From positions 103,262 to 167,261 of the forward strand of contig CASFGA010000005.1 in the NCBI GenBank assembly GCA_949294185.1: a stretch of 64,000 bases of DNA, read 5' to 3'. The notes under the pieces are model-generated. The model saw only the letters and a program-made list of their open reading frames with translations. It made no database searches and had not been told where the DNA came from. This DNA comes from an uncultured Bacteroides sp. (GTDB lineage: Bacteria > Bacteroidota > Bacteroidia > Bacteroidales > Bacteroidaceae). Shown in pieces: positions 1-8,643 of the stretch (within the stretch, counting starts at the first letter, position 1; each line of letters starts with the position of its first letter). A program made the translations under genes and the position numbers.

Positions 1-1
1 C

Positions 2-274
2 GGACGGGCAGTGGAAAAGCAGACACTCATATTCCGCCGCCGGGAAAACTATAAGGCGGAAAACGGCGTGACCTATCGCTGCCTGGTTTTCTCACTGGTG
101 GAGTATACGGCTGAAGGGAAAGAAAAGGAAGTCATCACCTTCTATATTACAGACGACCGTAACCATCTTCCCGTCCGCCTCGACATGTATCTGAATTTCG
201 GCTCGGCCAAAGCTTTCCTTACAGACATCAAAGGAAACCGGCATCCGCTCACTTCCATCGTCGAAAAAGAGTAA
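2..274 (+). CDS. DUF3108-like protein, C-terminal fragment
   Basis: The reading frame is open from the left edge of the window, so this is the 3' end of a longer gene; the GTG at base 11 is probably an internal valine. About 90 residues remain, with the run FYITDDRNHLPVRLDM followed by LNFGSAKA. This resembles the end of DUF3108-type proteins of Bacteroidales, in which a beta-barrel-like domain ends in a segment about a phosphate- or sugar-like ligand; the function of the family is not established. The gene ends just before a strong hairpin shared with nadB. The family call rests on recollection of similar tails and is only moderately secure. Confidence 0.55.
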   Translation, partial: GRAVEKQTLIFRRRENYKAENGVTYRCLVFSLVEYTAEGKEKEVITFYITDDRNHLPVRLDMYLNFGSAKAFLTDIKGNRHPLTSIVEKE

Positions 275-323
275 ATCCGGGATTCGCCCGGGCAGGAATC
301 CGTCTTCATGCCTGCAAAACAAA

Positions 324-365
324 CATTCCGTCCGCATAAAGCTTTCGTTTTGTGCGGACGGAATG
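324..365. terminator. Bidirectional terminator hairpin
   Basis: A 13-bp perfect inverted repeat (324-336 with 353-365, CATTCCGTCCGCA and its complement) extends by four further pairs to leave an 8-nt loop. It lies between two convergent genes, the DUF3108-like gene and nadB, so it can stop transcription from either side. Confidence 0.75.
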
Positions 366-386
366 CGATTATTGTCAGGTCAGAAA

Positions 387-1976
387 CTATATCCCTTCGC
401 CTTCTTTTTTCTTGGCATGCGGATAATCAATCGTATAATGCAGGCCACGGCTTTCCTTCCGCTCCATCGCCTGACGGGTAATCAGGTAGCCTACGTTTAT
501 CATGTTACGCAATTCGCAGATTTCACGCGACGCCTTCACACGCTTGAACAGACGCTCGGTCTCCTCGTAAAGGATGTCCAGACGGTTCCATGCACGTACC
601 AGACGGAGATTGCTCCGCACGATGCCCACATAAGCCTCCATAATCTGATTTACCTCCTTCATGCTCTGGGTTATCAGGATTCGTTCTTCCGTACTGATTG
701 TGCCCTCGTCATTCCATTCAGGAACATCCTCGTTGAAGTCATAGCGGTCGAGCACGCTGACGGCGTGTCTGGCGGCGGCATCTGCGTATACGACGGCCTC
801 GATGAGCGAATTGGAAGCCAACCGGTTGCCGCCATGCAGTCCGGTGCACGAGCATTCGCCGATGGCATACAGGCGCTTGATGCTCGACTGCCCGTCCAGA
901 TCCACCTTGATGCCCCCGCACAGATAATGGGCGGCAGGAGCAACCGGGATATAGTCCTTTGTGATATCGATGCCCAGACTCAGGCATTTCTTGTAGATGT
1001 TCGGGAAATGCCGCTTTGTCTCCTCGGCGTCCTTGTGGGTCACATCCAGATAAACATGGTCTTCTCCGCGCTGTTTCATCTCACTATCTATCGCGCGCGC
1101 CACAATGTCACGCGGAGCCAGCGAAAGACGCGGGTCATATTTCTGCATGAACTCTTCACCCGCCAGATTCCGCAATACCGCCCCGTATCCTCGCATGGCT
1201 TCCGTTATCAGGAAACTCGGACGATCGCCCGGATGATAAAGGGCGGTAGGATGAAACTGTATGAACTCCATATCCTTCACCACACCTTTTGCGCGATACA
1301 CCATCGCGATGCCGTCGCCCGTAGCCACGAGCGGATTGGTGGTATGCCGGTACACGGCCTCGCATCCTCCCGTAGCCATCACCGTCACCTTCGAGAGGAA
1401 AGTGTCCACTTCGCCCGTCTCTTCATTCAGCACATAAGCACCATAGCACTTGATGCCCGGAGTATGCCGCGTGACGATAATGCCCAGATGGTGCTGGGTG
1501 ATAATCTCAACGGCATAGAAATGGCTGAAGACCGTAATATTGGGATACCGGCGCACCGCTTCTATCAGGCTGGTCTGTATTTCTGCTCCCGTATTGTCTT
1601 TGTGGTGAAGGATGCGGAACTCGGAATGCCCGCCTTCCTTGTGCAGATCAAACTCTCCGTCTTCATTCTTGTCGAAGTGTACGCCCCACCTGATCAGCTC
1701 CTCTATCTGTGCGGGTGCGTTGCGCACCACTTTCTCAACGGCCGCCGGGTCGCTTATCCAGTCTCCCGCCACCATTGTGTCATGAATATGTTTTTCGAAA
1801 TTGTCTACCTTCAGATTTGTCACCGAAGCAATCCCTCCCTGTGCATAATAGGTATTGGCTTCTTCCAAGCCCGCCTTGCAGATTAAGGCTACCGAACCCT
1901 TGTGCGCAACCTTCAATGCGAAACTCATTCCGGCTATCCCCGAACCGATAACGAGAAAATCAAATTTCCTTATCAT
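387..1976 (-). CDS. nadB: L-aspartate oxidase
   Basis: Flavoprotein that oxidises L-aspartate to iminoaspartate, the first step of de novo NAD synthesis in the cytoplasm. The N-terminus carries the FAD-binding GSGIAG motif (about residues 11-16). The glycine/asparagine-rich stretch GLHGGNRLASNSL near residue 370 is characteristic of the fumarate reductase/aspartate oxidase family, and the helical C-terminal domain holds many Arg residues as in NadB rather than SdhA. The 529-residue length is normal. I chose the ATG at 1976; an in-frame TTG lies two codons upstream. No nadA or nadC lies next to it here. It is transcribed alone from a TAnnTTTG-type promoter. Confidence 0.93.
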   Translation of the reverse strand: MIRKFDFLVIGSGIAGMSFALKVAHKGSVALICKAGLEEANTYYAQGGIASVTNLKVDNFEKHIHDTMVAGDWISDPAAVEKVVRNAPAQIEELIRWGVHFDKNEDGEFDLHKEGGHSEFRILHHKDNTGAEIQTSLIEAVRRYPNITVFSHFYAVEIITQHHLGIIVTRHTPGIKCYGAYVLNEETGEVDTFLSKVTVMATGGCEAVYRHTTNPLVATGDGIAMVYRAKGVVKDMEFIQFHPTALYHPGDRPSFLITEAMRGYGAVLRNLAGEEFMQKYDPRLSLAPRDIVARAIDSEMKQRGEDHVYLDVTHKDAEETKRHFPNIYKKCLSLGIDITKDYIPVAPAAHYLCGGIKVDLDGQSSIKRLYAIGECSCTGLHGGNRLASNSLIEAVVYADAAARHAVSVLDRYDFNEDVPEWNDEGTISTEERILITQSMKEVNQIMEAYVGIVRSNLRLVRAWNRLDILYEETERLFKRVKASREICELRNMINVGYLITRQAMERKESRGLHYTIDYPHAKKKEGEGI

Positions 1977-2000
1977 GAGCAAATAGTTGTTTAGATGTTA

Positions 2001-2008
2001 CAAAACTA
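2001..2008 (-). promoter_or_regulatory. nadB promoter -7 element
   Basis: On the minus strand this reads TAGTTTTG, an exact match to the Bacteroidetes TAnnTTTG -7 element, 25 bases before the nadB ATG. I see no convincing -33 TTTG at the usual spacing. Confidence 0.5.
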
Positions 2009-2060
2009 CAAAAAAACTAAGTTAGACGTAACATCAGCCATCTTTTTTTATCTCATCCGC

Positions 2061-2089
2061 TTGTTTTAAAAGAGAAATTACTATCTTCA
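2061..2089 (+). promoter_or_regulatory. Weak promoter for the PH-like/lpd/dacB run
   Basis: TTG at 2061-2063 and TATCTTCA at 2082-2089 are 18 nt apart. The -7 element matches TAnnTTTG at six of eight positions, and the spacing fits the Bacteroidetes pattern. Confidence 0.35.
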
Positions 2090-2115
2090 CGAATCAATTA
2101 ACCTCAAACTATAAA

Positions 2116-2535
2116 ATGAGAACATTTCACACAAAAGTCGGATGGTGGTACTGGATGATTATTGTCATACTTTCAAGCTTTCTGTTTGTTACCTTCTGGT
2201 TTCACGAACTGCTGCTTGCGCTTGTGTTTGCCATCGCAGTAGTCTATTCGATTGAAGGGATGATCCATACACAATATATAATAACAAGCGACGGGACGCT
2301 GCGGATAGAGTGCGGAAGGTTCAGCAAAAAGACGGCTCCCATCCCTGTATCCCAAATTACAGACATTGCAAAATCAAAATCGTGGGAAGCGGCTCCGGCC
2401 CTTTCGCTCGACCGCCTGAAAATATCCTACCGCAAAGGAACCATAAAGACCTACGCGCTGATTTCCCCACAAAATGCGGAAGCCTTTGTCCGCTGTCTGA
2501 AAAAACAAAATGACTCAATAAACGTTAGCATTTAA
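2116..2535 (+). CDS. Small membrane protein with bacterial PH-like domain
   Basis: 139 residues. Two hydrophobic segments (about residues 12-45) form a membrane hairpin, followed by a roughly 85-residue domain beginning YIITSDGTLRIECGRF and containing ISYRKGT and ALISPQNAEAFV. This layout (two transmembrane helices, then beta strands and a C-terminal helix) fits the bPH_4-type bacterial pleckstrin-like domain found in Bacteroidota. No catalytic motif is visible and the role is unknown. It lies four bases upstream of a shorter gene of the same architecture, which suggests a tandem duplication and perhaps a hetero-oligomer. Confidence 0.6.
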   Translation: MRTFHTKVGWWYWMIIVILSSFLFVTFWFHELLLALVFAIAVVYSIEGMIHTQYIITSDGTLRIECGRFSKKTAPIPVSQITDIAKSKSWEAAPALSLDRLKISYRKGTIKTYALISPQNAEAFVRCLKKQNDSINVSI

Positions 2536-2539
2536 TATT

Positions 2540-2929
2540 ATGGCAAAAACATTCAAGCTCAGAAGAGCCCCCTTCAAAGTATGGTTGGGAGTCATCATCG
2601 TTATCATAGCGCTCGTTTTACTGACTCTGCATACGGAAAACTACTGGAATCTGGTTCCCATTATATTTCCCATTCTGCTGTTGGCCGACGAACTGACGGC
2701 GCGCATCATCGTGCAAGACAACGGCGACATCTGGCTGAAGCGCGGATTCAGTGGCAGCATAAAGGCATACGGAGTGACACGCATCGTCCGCTGCAAAGGC
2801 TCGTGGCTGAAAGGAAGGATTACAATTTATTATACCAAAGGCTTTATCAATTTCGACCCTAAAGACCTGGACGGGTTCATACGCTATGCCAAAGAGCATA
2901 ATCCGCATGCAAGCTGTCAAGAAGAATGA
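2540..2929 (+). CDS. Second small membrane protein with PH-like domain
   Basis: 129 residues, built like its upstream neighbour: a basic N-terminus, two hydrophobic stretches (about residues 13-28 and 34-49), then a soluble domain with TARIIVQDNGDIWLKRGF and ITIYYTKGFINFDPKD. The match to the neighbour is in architecture and the strand-Asp-Gly-strand core (SDGTLRIE against DNGDIWLK) more than in sequence identity. The genes are four bases apart and almost certainly co-transcribed. The function is unknown. Confidence 0.5.
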   Translation: MAKTFKLRRAPFKVWLGVIIVIIALVLLTLHTENYWNLVPIIFPILLLADELTARIIVQDNGDIWLKRGFSGSIKAYGVTRIVRCKGSWLKGRITIYYTKGFINFDPKDLDGFIRYAKEHNPHASCQEE

Positions 2930-2960
2930 CAAACTTTTCGTTTAACCTAACCATATAAAG

Positions 2961-4304
2961 ATGAAGAACTATCAGATAGCCGTTGTCGGCGGAGGGCCGG
3001 CAGGATATACAGCGGCCGAAGCGGCGGGAAAAGCCGGCATGAGCGTCGTTTTATTTGAAAAGAACAATGTGGGGGGCGTATGCCTGAACGAGGGATGCAT
3101 CCCCACAAAAACCTTATTATATTCAGCAAAAGTATTCGACACGGCATGCCACGCATCCAAGTATGCGGTGAAAGTGCAGGAACCAACCTTTGATCTGGGA
3201 AAAATCATCGCACGGAAAACAAAGATTGTCCGCAAGCTGGTTTTGGGAGTAAAGGCCAGACTGACGGCCCAGAACGTGACAATCGTGCAGGGGGAAGCTC
3301 TGATTGCAGACGCTCATACTATCCGATGCGGAGAAGAGACCTACCAATGCGAGAAAATGATTGTATGCGCGGGAAGCGAGACGGCGGTTCCCCCGATTCC
3401 CGGCATCGGTGAGACCGGCTGTTGGACGCATCGGGAAGCTCTCGACAACAAGGAAGTTCCGGAATCTCTTACCGTCATTGGCGGAGGAGTGATAGGGATG
3501 GAGTTTGCTTCCTTCTTCAATAGTCTGGGTGTCCCGGTTACCGTAATCGAAATGACCGGCGAGATATTGGGCGGCATCGAGAGCGAACTGGCCGCACTGC
3601 TGCGTGGGGAATACGCCAAGCGGGGAGTGAAGTTCCTGCTCAACACGCGGGTGACCAGACTTGAAAAGACTGAAACGGGAATCCGGACTATTTATGAGAA
3701 TGCCGGGGAGGCGGGATGCGTCGACTCGCACAAGGTGCTGATAAGTGCAGGACGCCGACCGGCCGCAAAAGGATTCGGTCTTGAAAACCTTAATCTGGAG
3801 CTTACCGAACGCGGACACATCAAAGTGGACGAACACATGCGGACATCCATAGACAATATATATGTATGCGGAGACCTGAACGGTGTCTCGCTGCTCGCTC
3901 ATACGGCTGTACGCGAAGCGGAAGTGGCCGTCCACCACATCATCGGAAAGGCCGACGCGATGAGCTACCGGGCAATCCCCGCAGTGGTATACACCAATCC
4001 CGAAGTCGCATCCGTGGGAATGACGGAAGAAGGGCTGAAAAACGCCGGAATACCTTATCATGCCATCAAGCTTCCTTTGGCCTATTCAGGCAGATTCGTT
4101 GCAGAAAACGAAGGAGTGAACGGAGTCTGCAAAGTTCTGGCAGGCGAAGACGAGACGATATTGGGCGTGCATCTGCTGGGAAATCCGGCATCCGAACTGA
4201 TTGTCATGGCGGGGATGATGATAGAAGACAGGCGCAAGCTGTCAGAATGGAAGCGCTATGTGTTCCCTCATCCTACGGTCGGTGAAATTTTCAAGGAACT
4301 GTAA
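2961..4304 (+). CDS. lpd: Dihydrolipoyl dehydrogenase (E3)
   Basis: FAD- and NAD-dependent oxidoreductase that reoxidises dihydrolipoamide of 2-oxoacid dehydrogenase complexes or the glycine cleavage system. Visible features: FAD-binding GGGPAG (residues 10-15), the redox-active disulfide C41-LNEG-C46, a second nucleotide-binding GGGVIGME, and the active-site HPTVGE pair H437/E442 at the C-terminus. At 447 residues it is a little shorter than common E3 enzymes. No E1, E2 or glycine-cleavage gene is adjacent, so which complex it serves cannot be told from this window. The stop codon directly abuts the ATG of the carboxypeptidase gene, so the two are probably translationally linked. Confidence 0.92.
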   Translation: MKNYQIAVVGGGPAGYTAAEAAGKAGMSVVLFEKNNVGGVCLNEGCIPTKTLLYSAKVFDTACHASKYAVKVQEPTFDLGKIIARKTKIVRKLVLGVKARLTAQNVTIVQGEALIADAHTIRCGEETYQCEKMIVCAGSETAVPPIPGIGETGCWTHREALDNKEVPESLTVIGGGVIGMEFASFFNSLGVPVTVIEMTGEILGGIESELAALLRGEYAKRGVKFLLNTRVTRLEKTETGIRTIYENAGEAGCVDSHKVLISAGRRPAAKGFGLENLNLELTERGHIKVDEHMRTSIDNIYVCGDLNGVSLLAHTAVREAEVAVHHIIGKADAMSYRAIPAVVYTNPEVASVGMTEEGLKNAGIPYHAIKLPLAYSGRFVAENEGVNGVCKVLAGEDETILGVHLLGNPASELIVMAGMMIEDRRKLSEWKRYVFPHPTVGEIFKEL

Positions 4305-5711
4305 ATGAAACAAGCCATCCTGCTTTTCGTCTTATGCGCCTGCCTTACAGTGACGGCAAGCGCGCAAACGCTTGCCGAGAAACTGGACGCACTGGTTTCT
4401 ACCGCTTCCATTCTGAGGACATCGGAGGTAGGAATCTGTGTATACGACCTTACGGCCGGCATTCCGATATACCGATATCAGGCAGACAAACTATATCGCC
4501 CGGCTTCCATCGAAAAGATCGTGACGGCAGTCACAGCCTTGTCGGAACTGGGAAAGGACTATCCGTATCAGACACGCTTGTCCTACTCCGGAACAATAGC
4601 GGAAGGACGGCTGAAAGGCGATGTATATGTCGTGGGAGGCTTTGATCCGGAATTTATGGAAAGCGATCTGGAACTGCTTGCCGATACACTATACGGCAGC
4701 GGAATCAGGCAAATCGACGGACGGCTTGTCGGAGATGTCTCGATGACCGACTCTGTATACTGGGGGAAAGGATGGTCGTGGGACGATACCCCGGAAGCAT
4801 TCCAACCTTATCTTTCTCCGCTGATGCTGAACCGTGGATGTGTGGACATAACAATCGTACCAGGCGCTCAGGGAACCGCAGGAGAAGTGAAGATTTCTCC
4901 CGCATCGGACTATTATCAGACAGACAACCGCACGCTTTCACGCACTCCGGCGGCGGGAAGACTAAGGATTACGCGCAATTGGCTAGAAAACGGGAACCGT
5001 ATTCTGCTGACAGGAAATGTCGCTTCACGACAGTCGACAACAATAAACATCTATGATTCGAAAGCTTTCTTTATGGAGACCCTGCGCTACCTGCTGACAC
5101 AAAAGGGGATTGAAACGGCAGACAGTGTGGACTATGCCTCTGCGCCGGCCGAAGCCCTTACAGTCTACACCCGCAAGCGCCCGTTGGAAGAAGTCCTTCA
5201 CCGTGCCTTAAAGGAAAGTGACAACCTTGCCGCCGAATCCATGTTCTACCATCTGGGCATGAGATGCGGTCACAAGACATCCGGGACAGGAAGCAAAGAC
5301 GGCCAGAAAGCCGTATACCGATTTATGAAAGACAGTCTGGGCCTTTCTCCTGCGGACTATAAAATCGTAGACGGGAGTGGTGTGTCGCTTTACAACTATG
5401 TATCGCCCGACCTGATTATGGCTTACCTGAAATATGCCTACCAGAATCCGCACATATACCGCCCGCTCTATGAAGCGCTGCCGATAGCCGGCATCGACGG
5501 GACTCTGAAATACCGGATGAGAAAAGGGAAGGCATTCCGGCATGTAAGGGCAAAGACAGGTACGGTGACAGGAATCTGCTCGTTGGCAGGCTATGCATCA
5601 AGCGTCTCAGGCCGACAGTACGCCTTTGTCATCATCAACCAAAATGTTTTGAAAGCCCGCCAGGCGCGCGACTTTCAGGACAAAGTCTGCGAAATACTGG
5701 TCACGGAATAA
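4305..5711 (+). CDS. dacB: D-alanyl-D-alanine carboxypeptidase/endopeptidase (PBP4, peptidase S13)
   Basis: Periplasmic penicillin-binding protein that trims or cuts peptidoglycan cross-links. A signal peptide of about 20 residues ends at SAQ. All three active-site motifs are present: SxxK as S68-IE-K71, SxN as S305-D-N307, and KTGT at 417-420. The large insertion between SxxK and SxN, about 230 residues, is typical of the S13 family. The 468-residue length is normal. The ATG follows the lpd stop with no gap. It is the last gene of the plus-strand run and is followed by a long hairpin shared with the convergent GH27 gene. Confidence 0.93.
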   Translation: MKQAILLFVLCACLTVTASAQTLAEKLDALVSTASILRTSEVGICVYDLTAGIPIYRYQADKLYRPASIEKIVTAVTALSELGKDYPYQTRLSYSGTIAEGRLKGDVYVVGGFDPEFMESDLELLADTLYGSGIRQIDGRLVGDVSMTDSVYWGKGWSWDDTPEAFQPYLSPLMLNRGCVDITIVPGAQGTAGEVKISPASDYYQTDNRTLSRTPAAGRLRITRNWLENGNRILLTGNVASRQSTTINIYDSKAFFMETLRYLLTQKGIETADSVDYASAPAEALTVYTRKRPLEEVLHRALKESDNLAAESMFYHLGMRCGHKTSGTGSKDGQKAVYRFMKDSLGLSPADYKIVDGSGVSLYNYVSPDLIMAYLKYAYQNPHIYRPLYEALPIAGIDGTLKYRMRKGKAFRHVRAKTGTVTGICSLAGYASSVSGRQYAFVIINQNVLKARQARDFQDKVCEILVTE

Positions 5712-5743
5712 AGAAGATTACGGCTCCATGCAATAAACACACA

Positions 5744-5827
5744 GTCCGGCATCCTGTTTTCCCGTAGCAAATGAAATTTTTCTTCTTATGAAAAATGGAT
5801 TCTGACAAGGGAAACAGAATGCCGGAC
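5744..5827. terminator. Long-armed hairpin between convergent genes
   Basis: The arms GTCCGGCAT(C)CTGTTTTCCC (5744-5763) and its near-complement (5809-5827) flank a loop that carries a smaller A/T hairpin around 5776-5797. It sits between dacB (plus) and the GH27 gene (minus) and probably terminates both. Confidence 0.6.
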
Positions 5828-5837
5828 TTTATCAAAG

Positions 5838-7076
5838 TCACTTCTTCAGCGACAACCGAACCATCAGCACTCCATGCGGAGCAATGTCGCAGACGGTATT
5901 CTTCTTTGTAGTGCCGATATCCTGATGTTTCCACAGGTCGCGCACCACATATTCATTCTTATACATATTCACTTGATCGGCAAAATAAATGGTCTGCTTC
6001 CGCCAGTCATAGTCCAGATGCCATACAGATTCCGTCCGGTTCAGGAAACAGACAGCCAGTTCCCCGTCGGCAAGAGGCTTGGCCCAGATTTCCTTCTCAC
6101 CCATATCCATGAAACGGCGCGCCTGCTGCCCGAGGCAATCCTGGTTCACCGCAATCGCCTCCTTGTTCGTCAGGATTTCCCGAGTTTCCGCATCCATCTT
6201 GCGCAAGTCGTTTCCCGCCATCAGCGGAGTGGCAAACATACACCACATGGAGAAATGGGTGATATACTCGTCGCGCGTCATTCCGCCGTTTCCTACCTCC
6301 AACATTTCCGCGTCATTCCAATGCCCCGGCCCCGCATACGGATAGAGATCAGCCATGATGTCCACGATGTCCATCACGCCTACACCACCCCAATCAAACT
6401 TACACTGGTAGCAGTCGCGAATATCCGGCGTGACACGCCACATGTGTCCTATGCCTTTCCCCCATTTCCACGGCTCGTTTTCGCCCCATTCACAGATGCT
6501 GAGTATGATGGGACGCCCACTCAACTTGATGGCGTCGCTCATCGTCTGATAGGCTGCACGGGCATTCTGCCCCTCGTTTGAGCACCAGTCATACTTCAGA
6601 TAGTCGACTCCCCACGCCGCATACTGGCGGGCATCCTGAAACTGGTATCCGCGACTGCCCGGGCGTCCTTGACAAGTATACGAACCGGCACACGAATAGA
6701 TGCCAAGCTTAAGCCCTTTTCCGTGAATATAGTCGGCAAGCGCCTTCATGCCGTTGGGAAAACGCTCGGGATCAGGAATGATATTCCCCAAAGAGTCCCT
6801 TCCTATCTGCCAACAGTCGTCGATAACGATATACTCATATCCGGCATCCTTCATCCCAGACTCTACCATAGCGTCCGCCATCTCCCGCATCAGCGACTCA
6901 CTCACATTGCAACCGAACTTGTTCCAACTGTTCCACCCCATAGGAGGAGTCTGTGCCAGAGAATTGAATACCGAGTCGGGAATGGCCTTCGCCTCTCCAA
7001 AAAACATCTGTGCATGGGCAGTATATCCGCAGGCCAGTGCCAGAACCACAAAAAAAACTTTCAATTTCATACGCAT
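5838..7076 (-). CDS. Alpha-galactosidase, glycoside hydrolase family 27
   Basis: Exported retaining alpha-galactosidase, the last gene of PUL1. A signal peptide (residues 1-22, ending AHAQ) is followed by the GH27 hallmark TPPMGWNSWNKFGCN and by IDDCWQ. The catalytic nucleophile is D163 in YLKYDWCSN and the acid/base is D218 in WRVTPDIRD. A beta-sandwich C-terminal domain follows. The usual WNDPDMLEVGN motif reads WNDAEMLEVGN here. The likely substrates are alpha-1,6- or terminal alpha-galactosides such as galactomannan, raffinose-type sugars or host glycans. No lipobox is present, so it is probably periplasmic. It is separated from the rest of the PUL by 146 bases containing a terminator-like hairpin. 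Confidence 0.92.
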   Translation of the reverse strand: MRMKLKVFFVVLALACGYTAHAQMFFGEAKAIPDSVFNSLAQTPPMGWNSWNKFGCNVSESLMREMADAMVESGMKDAGYEYIVIDDCWQIGRDSLGNIIPDPERFPNGMKALADYIHGKGLKLGIYSCAGSYTCQGRPGSRGYQFQDARQYAAWGVDYLKYDWCSNEGQNARAAYQTMSDAIKLSGRPIILSICEWGENEPWKWGKGIGHMWRVTPDIRDCYQCKFDWGGVGVMDIVDIMADLYPYAGPGHWNDAEMLEVGNGGMTRDEYITHFSMWCMFATPLMAGNDLRKMDAETREILTNKEAIAVNQDCLGQQARRFMDMGEKEIWAKPLADGELAVCFLNRTESVWHLDYDWRKQTIYFADQVNMYKNEYVVRDLWKHQDIGTTKKNTVCDIAPHGVLMVRLSLKK

Positions 7077-7104
7077 ACGATTTAAAATTTGCCTTTAAAG
7101 TTAC

Positions 7105-7169
7105 AAAAAAGACTGCATCCGATAAATGTCGATACATATATATTATCCTTAACTTATGCGGATGCAGTC
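7105..7169 (-). terminator. Internal terminator-like hairpin of PUL1
   Basis: On the minus strand an 11-bp stem (7159-7169 with 7111-7121, GACTGCATCCG; four more pairs after a bulge) is followed by TTTTTT. It lies between the HELGH lipoprotein gene and the GH27 gene, so some susCD transcripts may end before GH27. Confidence 0.55.
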
Positions 7170-7222
7170 CAATCTTTCTCCAAAAGGTTTCAAACTAACA
7201 CCTAATCCTTAAATATACAAAC

Positions 7223-8626
7223 TTATTGAATGGATGTATTGGTCAGCTTTACTTTATAAGGCCACTGTGCCATAGGCAAGGCACTCAAAGTCCAGTGGTT
7301 CGTCGAAGGTCCGGCAGTTACCACCAACCACAAATGAGCCAGTTTCTCACCTGCCGGAACAGTCCATGAAGTAGAAGCCGTCTGATTATAATAGTCCGTA
7401 CTGCCTGATTCTCCCAAAATGGTCTTTCCGTCTTCAGTCACTCCCACAAAGCCGTAACGGTAATAAGGGATATAAAACCACTCATTGTCATAACCCGGAC
7501 ATCCGTCCGGATCCACATCCGCTCCCTGCAGTCCCTTGAAATCAGCGGTAACAGTTGTTCCCGGTTCCGGAACACTCAGCCTTATGGCATTAAAGCCATA
7601 ATTTTCCGGACAACGCTCCGGCTTTACCTGACAATAGCCATCTGCCTGCACATCCATATAAGGACTAAAGTTCTCGAAAGAATTGGCAAACGGACGGGTT
7701 TCATCGTATGTCCGCTCGAAGTCCAAATTTACCAAATGGCAGTAGCAATCATACATTTCATCAACGAACTTATAGTTCTCGTTCGCCTGATAACCTTTCA
7801 AACGCTGATAAGTCTGTACCGGATCTTCATCCGCATAGCTCTGCCGGTACATTTCGGCAATGAAGTCCAGTCCGTTCTTCTCGCTCCAATATTCCAACAC
7901 ATAGGGCGAACGGTAAATGTTCTCCTCATGCAGAAAAGCTTTATGGGTGGCCTGCTTGAAAGCATCCCAATGATACTGCTCTTCGCTCATCCAATTCGGA
8001 TTCACCTGCCATAGCATCCACTGGGAAGTCATTTCATAAAATCCGGATCCCAGTCCGCCGCTCCAACATGAACTGCCATCGGCCTGCATCTGCAACTGGA
8101 AGCTGTGTCCCAACTCATGGGCAACTGCATTCAGATTCTCGTCCTGCAACCGGTTGGGTGCCGCCCAAAATGCACCTATCGTATTGTCATACGTACCGCC
8201 ATAGGCAGTTCCCTCTAATGAATACTGAATCATCACCATCATGCGATACTTCTCACTCAGCGAACCTTCATTGACAAACTTCAGATTGTCTCTATAGAAC
8301 GTATAGAACTGCTCAACCTTTGTCTTCAGATTCTCCAAGTCGACATGCATGTCATTGCCTTCCAACTGAGGCGGATTGGCCAGCTCATTACCGAATCCCT
8401 TTTCCCAAAAGATGGCGACATTATCCGTACAGGCCATACGGTCATAACAATAAAGGAATGTGTCCACCCGCCAATCTTCACCGGAATATTCCAACGGACG
8501 ATACAGCTCTTTTCCTTCAGGCAGAGGATACTGTTCGTTGTATGAAACATGCTCGCTATAATCCGTGCAGGAAAATAACGCAAGGCCGCTTGTCAAAGCA
8601 ATCAAAATATTTTTTTTCATAACCAT
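7223..8626 (-). CDS. Surface lipoprotein with HELGH zinc-protease-like motif
   Basis: 467 residues. The signal peptide ends in the lipobox LFSC (C20), so the protein is lipid-anchored and probably surface-exposed. The central domain contains AHELGHSFQ (H170, E171, H174), the HExxH signature of zincin metallopeptidases; a downstream zinc ligand is not obvious. It resembles the DUF6055 group, found in Bacteroidetes PULs and annotated as putative peptidases, but I am not certain of that assignment. The C-terminal 130 residues look like a beta-sandwich ending KVKLTNTSIQ. It sits 17 bases after susD and is surely in the same operon. An alternative ATG lies two codons in, at 8620. It may bind or cut a glycoprotein carrying alpha-galactosides. 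Confidence 0.6.
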   Translation of the reverse strand: MVMKKNILIALTSGLALFSCTDYSEHVSYNEQYPLPEGKELYRPLEYSGEDWRVDTFLYCYDRMACTDNVAIFWEKGFGNELANPPQLEGNDMHVDLENLKTKVEQFYTFYRDNLKFVNEGSLSEKYRMMVMIQYSLEGTAYGGTYDNTIGAFWAAPNRLQDENLNAVAHELGHSFQLQMQADGSSCWSGGLGSGFYEMTSQWMLWQVNPNWMSEEQYHWDAFKQATHKAFLHEENIYRSPYVLEYWSEKNGLDFIAEMYRQSYADEDPVQTYQRLKGYQANENYKFVDEMYDCYCHLVNLDFERTYDETRPFANSFENFSPYMDVQADGYCQVKPERCPENYGFNAIRLSVPEPGTTVTADFKGLQGADVDPDGCPGYDNEWFYIPYYRYGFVGVTEDGKTILGESGSTDYYNQTASTSWTVPAGEKLAHLWLVVTAGPSTNHWTLSALPMAQWPYKVKLTNTSIQ

Positions 8627-8643
8627 ATTTCTTTTTTATCAGA

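Noticed and set aside
363..1886. Long plus-strand open frame of 507 codons
   Set aside because: It is entirely antisense to nadB, whose motifs are clear; the translated product has no recognisable domain.
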